A DNA stretch of 64,000 nucleotides. Source: JAAFIP01 sp963775085 (GTDB taxonomy: Bacteria; Pseudomonadota; Gammaproteobacteria; Burkholderiales; Burkholderiaceae_C). Position 1 is the stretch's first letter. Every line of letters starts with the position of its first letter. This document shows, in pieces, positions 1 to 8,368 of this stretch. The notes under the pieces are model-generated. The model was not told the origin of the DNA, did not search any database, and saw only the letters and a list, made by a program, of their open reading frames with translations. The translations under genes were made by a program, and so were the position numbers. The stretch is taken from assembly GCA_963775085.1 (NCBI GenBank), contig CAVZHO010000002.1, positions 310,001 to 374,000 of the forward strand, read 5' to 3'.

Positions 1-602
1 GCCACATGATCAAACGCGCCATGCCCTACTACTCGTTTGACCACAAGGGCGCGCACATCATGGCGCTGCACGGCTGCAATTTGAGCGACTTCTGGAGCAG
101 CCGAAACTTGAGCCTGGAAGAACGGATGAAGGTGGCAGGTGATATCAACGACCCGTCCCAGGGTACCTTTGCGCTGGGACGCGCCCAGCTGGACTGGATG
201 GAACGCGATCTGGCAAGCGTGCCCAAGGATGCCCCGTTGCTGATCTTCAGCCACGTACCGCTGTACCAGTACCACAAACCCTGGAATTTCTGGACCCAGG
301 ACGCAGACCTGGCCCACGCCCTCCTCAAGCCGTTTAGCAACGTGCAGGTGTTTCATGCGCATGTGCACCAACTGGTAGAGCACCAGATTGCGAATATGAA
401 ATTTACCGGGATTTTGTCCACCTCCTGGCCGCACCCTTACCCCGAGAGCTACCACACGCTGGGCCTGACCGGCCAGATGCCGCGCCCGAACCCGTCCAAG
501 CTGTTTGACGGTCTGGGTTGGCATATCGCCAGGGTGCAGGGCAGCAGTGGCAAGGTGAGCCATGAGGATATTTTGTGGACCCTCACGCCGCCGACGGGTT
601 GA
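1..602 (+). CDS. metallophosphoesterase, C-terminal part (gene begins before the window)
   Basis: The frame is open to the left edge, so only about the last 199 residues are seen. The visible part has two late motifs of the calcineurin-like phosphoesterase fold: SHVPLY (metal/phosphate-binding His) and, about 40 residues later, FHAHVHQ, which corresponds to the usual GHxH metal-binding motif. The family hydrolyses phosphomono- or diesters at a two-metal centre. The substrate cannot be told from this fragment, and no signal peptide can be judged because the N-terminus is missing. The cytochrome c gene starts 55 bp downstream on the same strand, so the three first genes probably form one operon. 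The ATG at position 6 is internal and is unlikely to be the true start. Confidence 0.8.
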   Translation, partial: HMIKRAMPYYSFDHKGAHIMALHGCNLSDFWSSRNLSLEERMKVAGDINDPSQGTFALGRAQLDWMERDLASVPKDAPLLIFSHVPLYQYHKPWNFWTQDADLAHALLKPFSNVQVFHAHVHQLVEHQIANMKFTGILSTSWPHPYPESYHTLGLTGQMPRPNPSKLFDGLGWHIARVQGSSGKVSHEDILWTLTPPTG

Positions 603-657
603 TGCCTGGCTGCGCACCCGTCAGTTCAATGCATTCGTCATCTTTTCGGAGGCCATC

Positions 658-1128
658 ATGACACCGATCATTCAAAAAATGTTGCCAACAGCGGCAGTCG
701 TGCTCATCACGCTGGTGTTGGCCTGGCATGGCGTGGCCACGCCGCAGGAGGCGCCCAAGCGGCCGCGCGGCGTCCATGTGCAAAGCCCCAAGCTAGACCC
801 GGATCTGGTGCATAAGACCAAGGTAGAAACCGACAAGGCGATCAAGCGTGGGGAGGTGCTGTGGAAGGACCGCCAGCTGGGCACCAATGGCCAGAACTGC
901 AATATGTGCCATCCCAACGCGGCGGCCACCCATCCCGAGACCTTTCCCAAGTTCAAGCAGCAATTTCGCCGGGTGGTAACGGTGCAAGAGTTTATTAACT
1001 GGTGCATCGTTGCCGCCATGCGTGGTGACAGCCTGGAGATTGGCAGTGAAGAGCTCACCGCGCTGGAGGCCTACCAAGCCTATGAAAACCGCGGCCAGAT
1101 CATGGAGATCGGTGTTCCCGGACCCTGA
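658..1128 (+). CDS. small exported c-type cytochrome (single heme)
   Basis: The start is the ATG at 658, preceded by GGAG; an upstream in-frame start at 562 would overlap the previous gene. The 156-residue product begins with an uncleaved or cleavable hydrophobic segment (residues 9-24) that directs it to the periplasm. It has one heme c site, CNMCH at residues 81-85. The C-terminal half has EFINWCIVAAMRGD followed by a helical stretch, as in c-type cytochromes related to SoxX or dihaem partner proteins, but no axial methionine can be assigned with certainty (the M in AAMRGD is a candidate). Its role is probably periplasmic electron transfer. It is followed after 35 bp by a HiPIP gene, another soluble electron carrier, which supports a shared redox function. 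Confidence 0.85.
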   Translation: MTPIIQKMLPTAAVVLITLVLAWHGVATPQEAPKRPRGVHVQSPKLDPDLVHKTKVETDKAIKRGEVLWKDRQLGTNGQNCNMCHPNAAATHPETFPKFKQQFRRVVTVQEFINWCIVAAMRGDSLEIGSEELTALEAYQAYENRGQIMEIGVPGP

Positions 1129-1163
1129 GTTTAATTTGAGCCTATTTTTTAAAAGGAAGCATC

Positions 1164-1478
1164 ATGACAATCAATCGCAGAACCTTTGCCATTCGATCCA
1201 TTCTGGGCAGTGCCGCGCTGGTTGCGGTGGACTTGTCGCAGGCGCAGGCCGCGATGCTGGTGGAAACCAGCCCGCAGGCCAGCGCGCTGGGGTACAAGGC
1301 AGACGCCAGCAAGATCGACAGCGCCCAACAACCGAAATACGCCACCGGACAAAAATGTGCCACTTGCCAGATGTTCAATGCCAAACAGCCCAGCCCCGCA
1401 CCGGGGGCGTGCGCTATCTTTCCGGGCAAGCTCGTCAGTGGTGAGGGCTGGTGCAGCGCCTTCGTACCCAAGGCGTAG
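1164..1478 (+). CDS. high-potential iron-sulfur protein (HiPIP), Tat-exported
   Basis: The 104-residue protein starts with a twin-arginine signal (NRRTF at residues 4-8, then a hydrophobic stretch ending near AQA at residue 29). The mature part carries four cysteines at residues 65, 68, 83 and 97, in the pattern C-x2-C-x14-C-x13-C that binds the single [4Fe-4S] cluster of HiPIPs. These proteins carry one electron at high potential in the periplasm, typically between the bc1 complex and a terminal oxidase or reaction centre. AAAAGGA lies just before the ATG. The gene follows a cytochrome c gene by 35 bp, so both carriers are probably co-transcribed. Length and cysteine spacing fit the family well. 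Confidence 0.93.
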   Translation: MTINRRTFAIRSILGSAALVAVDLSQAQAAMLVETSPQASALGYKADASKIDSAQQPKYATGQKCATCQMFNAKQPSPAPGACAIFPGKLVSGEGWCSAFVPKA

Positions 1479-1590
1479 GGTTGAGACAGAGTGGCGAGTG
1501 GCCACGGCAGCCTCCTGGTAATGTTCAACGGATTTGAAGAGGTGCGATTGAGTGTTGGCTGTTGATTGAAAGCTGAATCGGGAGGCCCAC

Positions 1591-3147
1591 TCAACTCATG
1601 ATGCCAATCTGCCAAGGCACAAATTCATAGTCGCCCAGGCCCAGCTTTTCGCTCTTGGAGGCTTCGCCTGAGGCCGTGCGCAAGAAGAGTTCGAAGATTT
1701 GTTGCCCCATCTCCTGCACCGACACTGTGCCGTCCAAAATCTCGCCGCAGTTGATGTCCATGTCTTCTGCCAGCTTGTGGAACATGGGGCTATTGGTAGC
1801 CAGTTTGATGCACGGCGCGGGCTTGGAGCCGAACATCGAGCCACGCCCGGTGGTGAAAGCAATCAGGTTGGCACCGCCGGCAATTTGCCCGGTGGCCGAC
1901 ACCGGGTCAAAACCTGGGGTGTCCATAAAGACAAAGCCCTTGGCGGTGACGGGCTCGGCGTATTTATAGACTTGCATCAGCGGGCCGGTGCCGCCCTTCA
2001 TGGATGAGCCGAGGGACTTCTCGAAAATATTGGCCAGGCCACCAATCTGGTTGCCGGGGCTGACCACGCCGTTGATCTGTACGTCGCGGCCCACAGAGTA
2101 CACATCCTTCCACCAGCGGATGCGCTCGATGAGTTTTTTGCCAATGTCTACCGTGGCGGCGCGGCGCGTGAGGGTGTGCTCTACGCCATAAATCTCGGGC
2201 GTTTCAGACAAGATGCCGGTGCCGCCGTGGCGCGCGAGGATGTCTACCGCGGCGCCCAGCGCCGGGTTGGCGGTGATGGATGAAAAGCCGTCCGAGCCGC
2301 CACACTGCAAGCCCACGCTCAGGTGGCTGGCCGACACCGTCTCACGGCGTGCTTTGTTAGCCTCGGGTAGCAGGGCCTTGACGGCTTCAATACCCGCCGC
2401 AATGGTCTGGCGGGTGCCGCCGCTCTCTTGCATGATGAAGGTGTGCAGGTGCGGGCTGGCGGCCAGTTCTTCCTGCTCCAGCAGGCCCTTCAATTGGTTG
2501 CGTTCGCAGCCCAGGCCAATCACCATGGCGGCGGCCAAATTGGGGTGGCGAATATAGCCCGCCATGGTGCGGCGCAGCAGTTGCATGGGCTCGCCCGTCA
2601 TCTCCATGCCGCAACCGATGGAATGGCTAAAGGCCACCACCCCATCGACGTTGGGAAACGCGGCCAGACGCTCGGGCGTAAACCAGTCGGCAATCTTGTT
2701 GACCACGGTGGCCGAGCAATTGACGGTGGACAAAATGCCGATGAAGTTGCGTGTACCTACCTTGCCGTTGGCGCGCACATAGCCCTGAAAGGTGGCGCGC
2801 TCGGCCTCGGGCAGCAGCTGCACCGGCTTGAATTCGCTGGCATAGGCATAATCGCGGTCAAACTCTTTGAACTCGGTGTTGTGGCTGTGCACCAAGGTGC
2901 CGGGCTCAATGTCCACATGGGCAAAACCTACCGTCACGCTGTATTTCAGGATGGGCTGGCCTTTGAGGATTTTTTTGGTGGCGATTTTGTAGCCCGCCGT
3001 CACCTGCGCTTTGCTGGTGATGCGCTCGCCCGCTTCGGTGTCAAACGCCATGCCGATGGGCACGTCTATCCGCGCTACCACCACGTTGTCATTCGGGTGC
3101 AAGCGGATCACGGGGCCCATCATGCGTTTGTTGGAGGTCTCAATCAT
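1591..3147 (-). CDS. UxaA-family dehydratase (altronate/galactarate dehydratase type)
   Basis: The 518-residue product has the layout of the UxaA/GarD family: an N-terminal SAF-like domain (about residues 10-95, ending in HSHNTEF) followed by the large C-terminal dehydratase domain. Conserved stretches include GYVRANGKVGTRNFIG, SHSIGCGM, LGCERNQ, LQCGGSDGFSS and MDTPGFDPVSATGQ. Family members remove water from hexuronate-derived acids such as altronate or galactarate in an iron-dependent reaction. The ATG at 3147 was chosen because it opens directly before the SAF domain; a longer reading to 3204 adds an unusual basic tail. A Bug binding protein lies upstream on the same strand and an enolase-superfamily gene beyond that, which fits uptake and breakdown of a sugar acid. 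The exact substrate is not known. Confidence 0.88.
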   Translation of the reverse strand: MIETSNKRMMGPVIRLHPNDNVVVARIDVPIGMAFDTEAGERITSKAQVTAGYKIATKKILKGQPILKYSVTVGFAHVDIEPGTLVHSHNTEFKEFDRDYAYASEFKPVQLLPEAERATFQGYVRANGKVGTRNFIGILSTVNCSATVVNKIADWFTPERLAAFPNVDGVVAFSHSIGCGMEMTGEPMQLLRRTMAGYIRHPNLAAAMVIGLGCERNQLKGLLEQEELAASPHLHTFIMQESGGTRQTIAAGIEAVKALLPEANKARRETVSASHLSVGLQCGGSDGFSSITANPALGAAVDILARHGGTGILSETPEIYGVEHTLTRRAATVDIGKKLIERIRWWKDVYSVGRDVQINGVVSPGNQIGGLANIFEKSLGSSMKGGTGPLMQVYKYAEPVTAKGFVFMDTPGFDPVSATGQIAGGANLIAFTTGRGSMFGSKPAPCIKLATNSPMFHKLAEDMDINCGEILDGTVSVQEMGQQIFELFLRTASGEASKSEKLGLGDYEFVPWQIGIMS

Positions 3148-3186
3148 GCTGACTGCTTTCTGGAATGGATAACGACGATTGGGGAT

Positions 3187-3305
3187 GTAACGCAAAAAGC
3201 GCAAAATTCAAATACAAAAAACGCGAAAAAGGATGGCTAATATATTTCCAACAGCACTGAATTATTTTGGTGTTTTTTGCGTATTTTTTGCGCTTTTCGC
3301 GTTAC
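3187..3305. repeat. A/T-rich inverted repeat with AACGC motifs
   Basis: The left arm at 3187-3206 (GTAACGCAAAAAGCGCAAAA) pairs with 3286-3305 with about one mismatch, around an 80-nt A/T-rich centre that repeats the AACGC(A/G)AAAA unit. It fills the gap between the UxaA gene and the upstream Bug gene. A related element lies at 53018-53158. It could act as a transcript end or be an old mobile repeat. Confidence 0.6.
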
Positions 3306-3332
3306 CTCGTATCTTGTGCTGTTGCGCTTGGG

Positions 3333-4328
3333 CTATTCTGGCTTTACGCCCGATTCTTTGACTAGCGGTGCCCACTTGGTGATTTCACTTTTGATGTAGT
3401 TGCCTAATTGATCGGGTGTGCTGGTGCGTACTTCAAAACCTTGCGTGGTGAGTTTGTCGCGCATCTCGGTATCTTGCAGCGCCTTGGTGACTTCAGCGTT
3501 AAGTTTGGTGACGATGTCTTTTGGCGTGCCCGCAGGTGCAACCAGTGCATAGACCAGTTCCACTTCAAAGCCAGGGTAGCTCTCGGCAATGGTCGGCACA
3601 TCGGGCGCGTTGGCCGAGCGCTTGAGGCTGGTCACGCCCATGGCATTGAGTTTGCCTGATTTGATGTGTGCAAGTACCGAAGGCGTGCCCGCCAGGATGA
3701 GCTGGATCTGCCCGCCCAGCACATCGTTCATGGCAGGCGCCGCGCCTTTGTAGGGGACATGCTGAAAGTCGGTGCCCGCCAGATTGTTGAATAGCAAGCC
3801 GCCCAAGTGCAGCGGTGTGCCCGCGCCTGCGGTACCGTAGTTGAACTTGGCGGGGTTGGCCTTGACCAGGGTCACCAGTTCTTTGAGGTTTTTGGCGGGC
3901 ACGCTGGGGTGCGCGGCCAGGATCAGGGAGGATGCTGCCGTGAGGGTGATGGGTGCAAAGTCGCGTACGGTGTTGTAAGCCAGCTTGGGGTACATGGCTT
4001 CGTTGATCGCCTGGGTGCCCACCATCATCAACAGCAAGGTGTAGCCATCGGCTGGAGACTTGGCTACAAACTCGGCGGCCAGGTTGGTGCCCGCGCCGGG
4101 TTTGTTGTCGGCTATCACGGGTTGACCCAAGGCCACATTGAGCTTCTGCGCGATCGCGCGGCCCAATACGTCAGATGGCCCGCCGGGTGCGAATGGGATG
4201 ACGATCTTGATGGGCTTGTCGGGGAAGACGGCGTGGGCCGTATTGCCCAGTGGGGCGAGGGTGGCCAGACCGAGCGCGGCGAGTGCTAGCGCGGCGGCGA
4301 CTGCATTACGTTTGGGTAGCGATATCAT
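3333..4328 (-). CDS. Bug-family tripartite tricarboxylate transporter binding protein (1)
   Basis: The 331-residue protein has an N-terminal signal peptide (residues 1-33, ending HAVF) and the Bug/TctC hallmarks FPDKPIKIVIPFAPGGPSD, a GQPVIADNKPGAGTN segment, VPYKGAAPAMNDVLGGQ and a C-terminal NYIKSEITKW. These periplasmic receptors bind carboxylates and deliver them to a TctA/TctB membrane pair. No TctA or TctB gene is in the window, so this is an orphan receptor, as is common in Burkholderiales. It lies upstream of the UxaA gene on the same strand and divergent from the enolase-superfamily gene at 4363, so its ligand is probably the substrate or a relative of the substrate of that pathway. 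Confidence 0.92.
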   Translation of the reverse strand: MISLPKRNAVAAALALAALGLATLAPLGNTAHAVFPDKPIKIVIPFAPGGPSDVLGRAIAQKLNVALGQPVIADNKPGAGTNLAAEFVAKSPADGYTLLLMMVGTQAINEAMYPKLAYNTVRDFAPITLTAASSLILAAHPSVPAKNLKELVTLVKANPAKFNYGTAGAGTPLHLGGLLFNNLAGTDFQHVPYKGAAPAMNDVLGGQIQLILAGTPSVLAHIKSGKLNAMGVTSLKRSANAPDVPTIAESYPGFEVELVYALVAPAGTPKDIVTKLNAEVTKALQDTEMRDKLTTQGFEVRTSTPDQLGNYIKSEITKWAPLVKESGVKPE

Positions 4329-4362
4329 CCAAGACTCCTGTTAACTATAAAAATTACACACC

Positions 4363-5505
4363 ATGTTGATCACCCGCGCGCAGCTCTACCCGCTGGAAGT
4401 TCCGATGTCTCGCCCCATCAAGATGGCGGGCGAGACGCTGACCCATGCCCACACCTTGCTGCTGCGCCTGATTGATAGCCAAGGCCGCGAAGGCTGGGGT
4501 GAGGCCAGCGCCGCACCTTTGATGACGGGCGAGACGCTGGGCAGCATTACCGCCAGTACCGAGTACTTGGTGTCCAAACTCATGGGCGTTCAAGTGGCGG
4601 AACCTTCTGGCATTGCTGCAATGCAAGAGCGTATTTTGTATGGTAACCAGTCTGCCAAGTCGTGTCACGAAACGGCGCTGATGGATTTGTTTGCGCAGCA
4701 CAGGGGTATTCCCTTGTACCAACTGCTGGCGGGTGATACGCCGGTGAACGCAAACGCTCGATTGGAGATGCTGCATATGCTCGCTTCGGGCGACCTGGAA
4801 GGCGAGATCGAAGAGGCCTGTGTCTTGCGCAGCGACGGTTACCGACAATGGAAGATCAAAGTTGGCACCGGCAATGCCGCCAACGACGTGCGCCGCGTGC
4901 GCGCCATCTGCGCGGCGCTGCAAGGCGACGTGGTGTCTGCCGATGCCAACCAAGGCCTGTCGGTAGCCGATGCCGCCGCCATCGCCGCTGCGGGCCGGGC
5001 CAGCGGCCTGAGTTTTCTGGAGCAACCCTTTCGCACCGACATGATGGATGCCATGGTGGCCCTGCATAGGAATACTGGCTTGGCACTGTGCGCCGACGAG
5101 TCGATTCAAGATCTCAGAGACATCGCCGCCCATGGTGCAGCCCGGGCCGCGCAGGGCGTGAGCTTGAAGTTGATCAAACTCGGCGGCACGCAGGCCCTGC
5201 TGGCCGCAGGCAGGCTGTGCCTGGCGCGCGGTATGCGGGTGAACCTGGCTTGCAAGGTGGCCGAGACGACGATATCCGCTGCGGCTACCGCGCACGCAGG
5301 CTTTGCCCTGGGCGATGTGGCCTGGGGCTTTAGCATGTCGAACCGCTATTTGGCGCAAGACGTGTGCGAGCAGCCGCTCGCGCCCATCAAGGGTGTAGTG
5401 ACAGTGGATCAAATGAACCGCCCCGGCTTGGGCTACGCACCCGATGCGGCGCGCCTGCGCGAGTTCGCCAGCAGCACGCTGCCCATGCGCGAGTTTCGCG
5501 TTTGA
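4363..5505 (+). CDS. enolase-superfamily enzyme, mandelate racemase/muconate lactonizing type
   Basis: The 380 residues match the superfamily in length and order: N-terminal capping domain (to about residue 125), then a barrel with KIKVG (first catalytic lysine pair), DANQG and FLEQPF and ADES (the three acidic magnesium ligands on successive strands) and LKLIKLGG (second catalytic lysine). The two-lysine pattern points to the muconate lactonizing subgroup rather than the mandelate racemase subgroup, which uses a His-Asp pair. Such enzymes cycloisomerise, racemise or dehydrate carboxylates after proton removal. Neighbouring UxaA, SMP-30 and Bug genes suggest a sugar-acid or lactone substrate. 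It is divergent from the Bug gene and convergent with the dehydrogenase at 5532, with only 26 bp between. Confidence 0.88.
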   Translation: MLITRAQLYPLEVPMSRPIKMAGETLTHAHTLLLRLIDSQGREGWGEASAAPLMTGETLGSITASTEYLVSKLMGVQVAEPSGIAAMQERILYGNQSAKSCHETALMDLFAQHRGIPLYQLLAGDTPVNANARLEMLHMLASGDLEGEIEEACVLRSDGYRQWKIKVGTGNAANDVRRVRAICAALQGDVVSADANQGLSVADAAAIAAAGRASGLSFLEQPFRTDMMDAMVALHRNTGLALCADESIQDLRDIAAHGAARAAQGVSLKLIKLGGTQALLAAGRLCLARGMRVNLACKVAETTISAAATAHAGFALGDVAWGFSMSNRYLAQDVCEQPLAPIKGVVTVDQMNRPGLGYAPDAARLREFASSTLPMREFRV

Positions 5506-5531
5506 CTTGGTCGCGCGTGGGGTGCAGGCCA

Positions 5532-6455
5532 TCAGGTCACGCTGCTTTGGTTCAGCACATCAAAGGCCGCCTTCAGGCGCACCTCATACGCCGCGCGCTC
5601 TTTGGCCGCTAATTCGGCAGGCCACTGCATAAAGCCCGCGCCTGCCTTCATGCCGGTTTTACCCGCGGCAATGATGCCGCCCACGCATTCCGACAGCACA
5701 TGCGTGTTGGACAGGGAAGGGTAGATTTCTGCCGCCGCGCGGGCCATGCTGTCCCAGCCGGAGATCTCTTTTTGCAGCACCGGGCCTGCTGCCGCGTAGC
5801 GAAAGCCAAAGCTGTAGCGCACAGCGGTGTCCACGTCTTCGGGGGTGGCAATGCCGCTGTCGATCAAGGCCATGGCTTCGCGCATCAGCGCGTGCTGTAT
5901 GCGGTTGGCCAAAAAGCCTGGGATGTCTTTGCGCACCAGTACGGGTTTTTTGCCTGCGCGGCGGTACAAAGCGCAGACGGCTTCGCCCAACTCGGGGTCA
6001 GAGTCTTCACCCAATGCCACCTCCACCAGCGGCACCAAGTGCGCAGGCATAAAGTAGTGGGCATTGAACATGCGGTTGCGTGTGGCCAAGCCCGCTGCAA
6101 TGCGCGTGATGGGAAAGCCTGAGCTGTTGCTGCCAATCGGCACGCCAGCGGGTACGCGTGCGTCGAGCGAGGCGAACAGTTGGCGCTTGAGCTCAAAATC
6201 CTCGGCGATGGTTTCTATCACCCACACCACGCCTTGCCAGTCGTTCCAGGTATCGATCAAACCCGTAGATCCAGGCAGGTGAAGGCGCTCGGTACCTGCC
6301 GCCAAACCGATGGCAATATGGCGCGCATCGGTGAGGGACTTGTGGGCCTTGTCGGCGCTGCGACCCAGAAAAACCACATTCATGCCCGCATCGATAAAGC
6401 CCGCGCCTATGCCTGCGGCCATCGTGCCCGTGCCAATCACTACTATTTTCGCCAT
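5532..6455 (-). CDS. 3-hydroxyacyl-CoA dehydrogenase-family NAD-dependent dehydrogenase
   Basis: The 307-residue product opens with a Rossmann dinucleotide motif, VVIGTGTMAAGI, and continues with VIETIAEDFELKRQLF, SNSSGFPI and FNAHYFMPAHLVPLVE, the last carrying the catalytic histidine of the family. The C-terminal domain starts near PGFLANRIQHALMREAMALI. Members oxidise 3-hydroxyacyl-CoAs or, in a related branch, L-gulonate and other hydroxy acids. The genomic setting (lactonase, sugar-acid dehydratase) favours a hydroxy-acid substrate, but this is inference. The gene is divergent from the SMP-30 gene; the 190-bp gap between them is packed with palindromes that probably control both. Confidence 0.88.
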   Translation of the reverse strand: MAKIVVIGTGTMAAGIGAGFIDAGMNVVFLGRSADKAHKSLTDARHIAIGLAAGTERLHLPGSTGLIDTWNDWQGVVWVIETIAEDFELKRQLFASLDARVPAGVPIGSNSSGFPITRIAAGLATRNRMFNAHYFMPAHLVPLVEVALGEDSDPELGEAVCALYRRAGKKPVLVRKDIPGFLANRIQHALMREAMALIDSGIATPEDVDTAVRYSFGFRYAAAGPVLQKEISGWDSMARAAAEIYPSLSNTHVLSECVGGIIAAGKTGMKAGAGFMQWPAELAAKERAAYEVRLKAAFDVLNQSSVT

Positions 6456-6469
6456 AGCAAATTCCTCAG

Positions 6470-6606
6470 AAGTTTAAACTTATACGGATAAGTTATGTGG
6501 AAACCACATTATCGTTACCGACAATTCATCCTAACTGTAAAACGTTATGATAGCCATCCGCAGCTCACACAGCTGTGAGTCGCATCATAAAGATGTCCGT
6601 ATAAGT
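6470..6606. promoter_or_regulatory. palindrome-rich divergent control region (likely GntR operators)
   Basis: Four perfect dyads lie between the divergent genes at 6455 and 6646. They are AAGTTTAAACTT (6470-6481), AACTTAT-ACGG-ATAAGTT (6477-6494), ATGTGG-AAA-CCACAT (6495-6509) and CTCACA-CAGC-TGTGAG (6564-6579). The half-site ACTTATACGGA of the second dyad recurs inverted as TCCGTATAAGT at 6596-6606. The GntR regulator encoded at 7559 is the obvious candidate to bind here. Confidence 0.6.
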
Positions 6607-6645
6607 ATTGTTCATTGTCAATCCAGCTTAAGGAGTGCGTGTTGT

Positions 6646-7572
6646 ATGTTTAATCCGTTTCAAAAACTAGAGCTGATCAAGGCCGAAGTCTTCATGTCCA
6701 TGCCTGCCAAGTTCCGCAAGAAGCAGCGCTCAGGCTGGTCTGACCCGAACCGCCAGGGTGCTGAGGTGGAGTGCTTTTTGGAAGGCCCCTCGTTTGACCG
6801 CGACGGCAACCTGTGGTTTGTCGACATTCCGTTCGGCCGCATCTTCCGCATCTCGCCCAAGGGCGAGTGGGAGCTGATCACCCAGTACGACGGCTGGCCT
6901 AACGGATTGAAGTTTCATAAAGATGGCCGCGCCTTCATCACCTGCTACAAGCAGGGCCTGCTGTCGCTGGACACCAAGACCGGCAAGATCGAGAACGTGC
7001 TGGGCTCGATGTACAGCGAGGGCTTTAAGGGCTTGAACGATTTGCACTTTGCCAGCAATGGCGACCTGTACTTTACCGACCAGGGCCAAACCGGCATTGC
7101 CGACCCCACGGGCCGCGTGTTCCGCCTGCGCGCTGGTGGCCAGTTGGACCGCTTGGCTCTCAACGTACCCAGCCCCAACGGCATTACGCTCAACACCCAG
7201 GAAAAGCATTGCTTTGTCGCGGCCACCCGCTCGCAGCAAATCTGGCGCTTGCCGCTGATGGCCGACGGCTCGGTGTCCAAGACCGGTGTCGCTATCCAGT
7301 TGTCAGGCGGCGCTGCGGGCCCAGATGGCATTGAGATGGATGCAGACAACGGCTTGCTGGTCTGCCACCTGGGTGTGGGCATTTGGCGCTTTGACAACAA
7401 CATGCTGCCCACGCATTTGGTGTATTCGGAAAACAAACACCACCACCATTTGGCCAACCTGTGCTTTGGCGGACCAGACAATAAAACCATCTACATTACC
7501 GAGTCACTCTCGGGTGACATCTTGACCGCCCAGATGCCCGTGGCCGGCAAAAAGATGTATGGCCTCACTTGA
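6646..7572 (+). CDS. SMP-30/gluconolactonase/LRE-family lactonase
   Basis: The start is the ATG at 6646, ten bases after AAGGAG; an in-frame ATG at 6547 lies inside the palindromic control region and is rejected. The 308-residue protein is a six-bladed propeller of the SMP-30 type. Its metal ligands can be placed: Glu in ECFLEGPSFD, Asn in NDLHFASNGDLYFTD, Asn in SPNGITLN and Asp in GPDGIEMD. The family hydrolyses sugar lactones such as gluconolactone. There is no signal peptide, so it acts in the cytoplasm. Its last 14 bases overlap the GntR gene, and the four genes SMP-30, gntR, bug and amidohydrolase appear to be one operon. Confidence 0.9.
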   Translation: MFNPFQKLELIKAEVFMSMPAKFRKKQRSGWSDPNRQGAEVECFLEGPSFDRDGNLWFVDIPFGRIFRISPKGEWELITQYDGWPNGLKFHKDGRAFITCYKQGLLSLDTKTGKIENVLGSMYSEGFKGLNDLHFASNGDLYFTDQGQTGIADPTGRVFRLRAGGQLDRLALNVPSPNGITLNTQEKHCFVAATRSQQIWRLPLMADGSVSKTGVAIQLSGGAAGPDGIEMDADNGLLVCHLGVGIWRFDNNMLPTHLVYSENKHHHHLANLCFGGPDNKTIYITESLSGDILTAQMPVAGKKMYGLT

Positions 7573-8329
7573 TGAGCCGACAGCGGCCACGCAGCCTAGA
7601 ACGCTGCATGGCCGCTTGGCAGAAGAGTTCATCGCGCGCATCCGCTCGGGAGCCTGGCCTGTGGGTACCCACTTGCCCGCCGAAAAAGAGCTGACCGCAC
7701 AAAGCCAGGTCAGTCGCCATACCTTGCGCCATGCTCTCAAGACCTTGCAGGAGCGTGGCTTTATTGAATGCCACCAAGGGGCCGCGTCCAAGGTCATCTC
7801 CTGCACCCAGCCTCGGGTGTACAGCCAGGATTTCAACACCCTGCGCGACATCTTGCGCTACCCGGGCAACACCTACCGTGAGAACAAAATAGAGCGCTAT
7901 GTAGAGTGCGATGCCGCTTTGCAAAGCACGCTCAAAGCCCCGCTGGGCTCATCGTGGTACCACATCGGTGCGGTGCGGCGGGACGAACAGTCCAAGCTGG
8001 CACTGGCCTGGACCGACATTTACATTCTCAATAAATTTGCCCGCGTCACCAAGCTGAAAAACCATGCGCGCGAGATGGTGTTTGAACAGATCGAGCGCCA
8101 CTTCGGCGTAGCCATGGACCGCGCTGAGATCGAGGTGACATCGTCCACCCTGACGCGTGAGCACGCCAAGGCGCTGGATGCTACATCCGGTGCTTCCTGC
8201 TTGGTGATTGTGCGCCGCTACTTTGACAGTCATGGTGATCCGTACGAGGTGACGGTTACGCGGCATCCTGAAAATAGGTTTACTTTCACCATGGAACTCA
8301 AGAGTATTTCCCGCAGTTCCAGCAATTAA
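7559..8329 (+). CDS. GntR-family transcriptional regulator with UTRA ligand domain
   Basis: The 256-residue product has an N-terminal winged helix of the GntR type (about residues 15-85: RLAEEFIARIRSGAWPVGTH, LPAEKELTAQSQVSRHTLR, LQERGFI) followed by a UTRA domain of the HutC/FarR branch (about residues 95-250). UTRA domains bind small ligands, often sugars or organic acids, and release the operator when bound. The gene overlaps the end of the lactonase gene by 14 bp and is followed after 39 bp by a Bug gene, so it is probably autoregulated within its own operon. The palindromes at 6470-6606 are the likely operators. The inducer is probably the substrate of the surrounding catabolic genes. 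Confidence 0.92.
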   Translation: MASLDEPTAATQPRTLHGRLAEEFIARIRSGAWPVGTHLPAEKELTAQSQVSRHTLRHALKTLQERGFIECHQGAASKVISCTQPRVYSQDFNTLRDILRYPGNTYRENKIERYVECDAALQSTLKAPLGSSWYHIGAVRRDEQSKLALAWTDIYILNKFARVTKLKNHAREMVFEQIERHFGVAMDRAEIEVTSSTLTREHAKALDATSGASCLVIVRRYFDSHGDPYEVTVTRHPENRFTFTMELKSISRSSSN

Positions 8330-8368
8330 GCAGCACTTGATAATCAAAAAATGCAAAAAGGAGTTTTC

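Noticed and set aside
1010..1444. Overlapping open frames around the cytochrome and HiPIP genes
   Set aside because: They are alternative frames of the two supported genes and have no leader, motif or ribosome site of their own.
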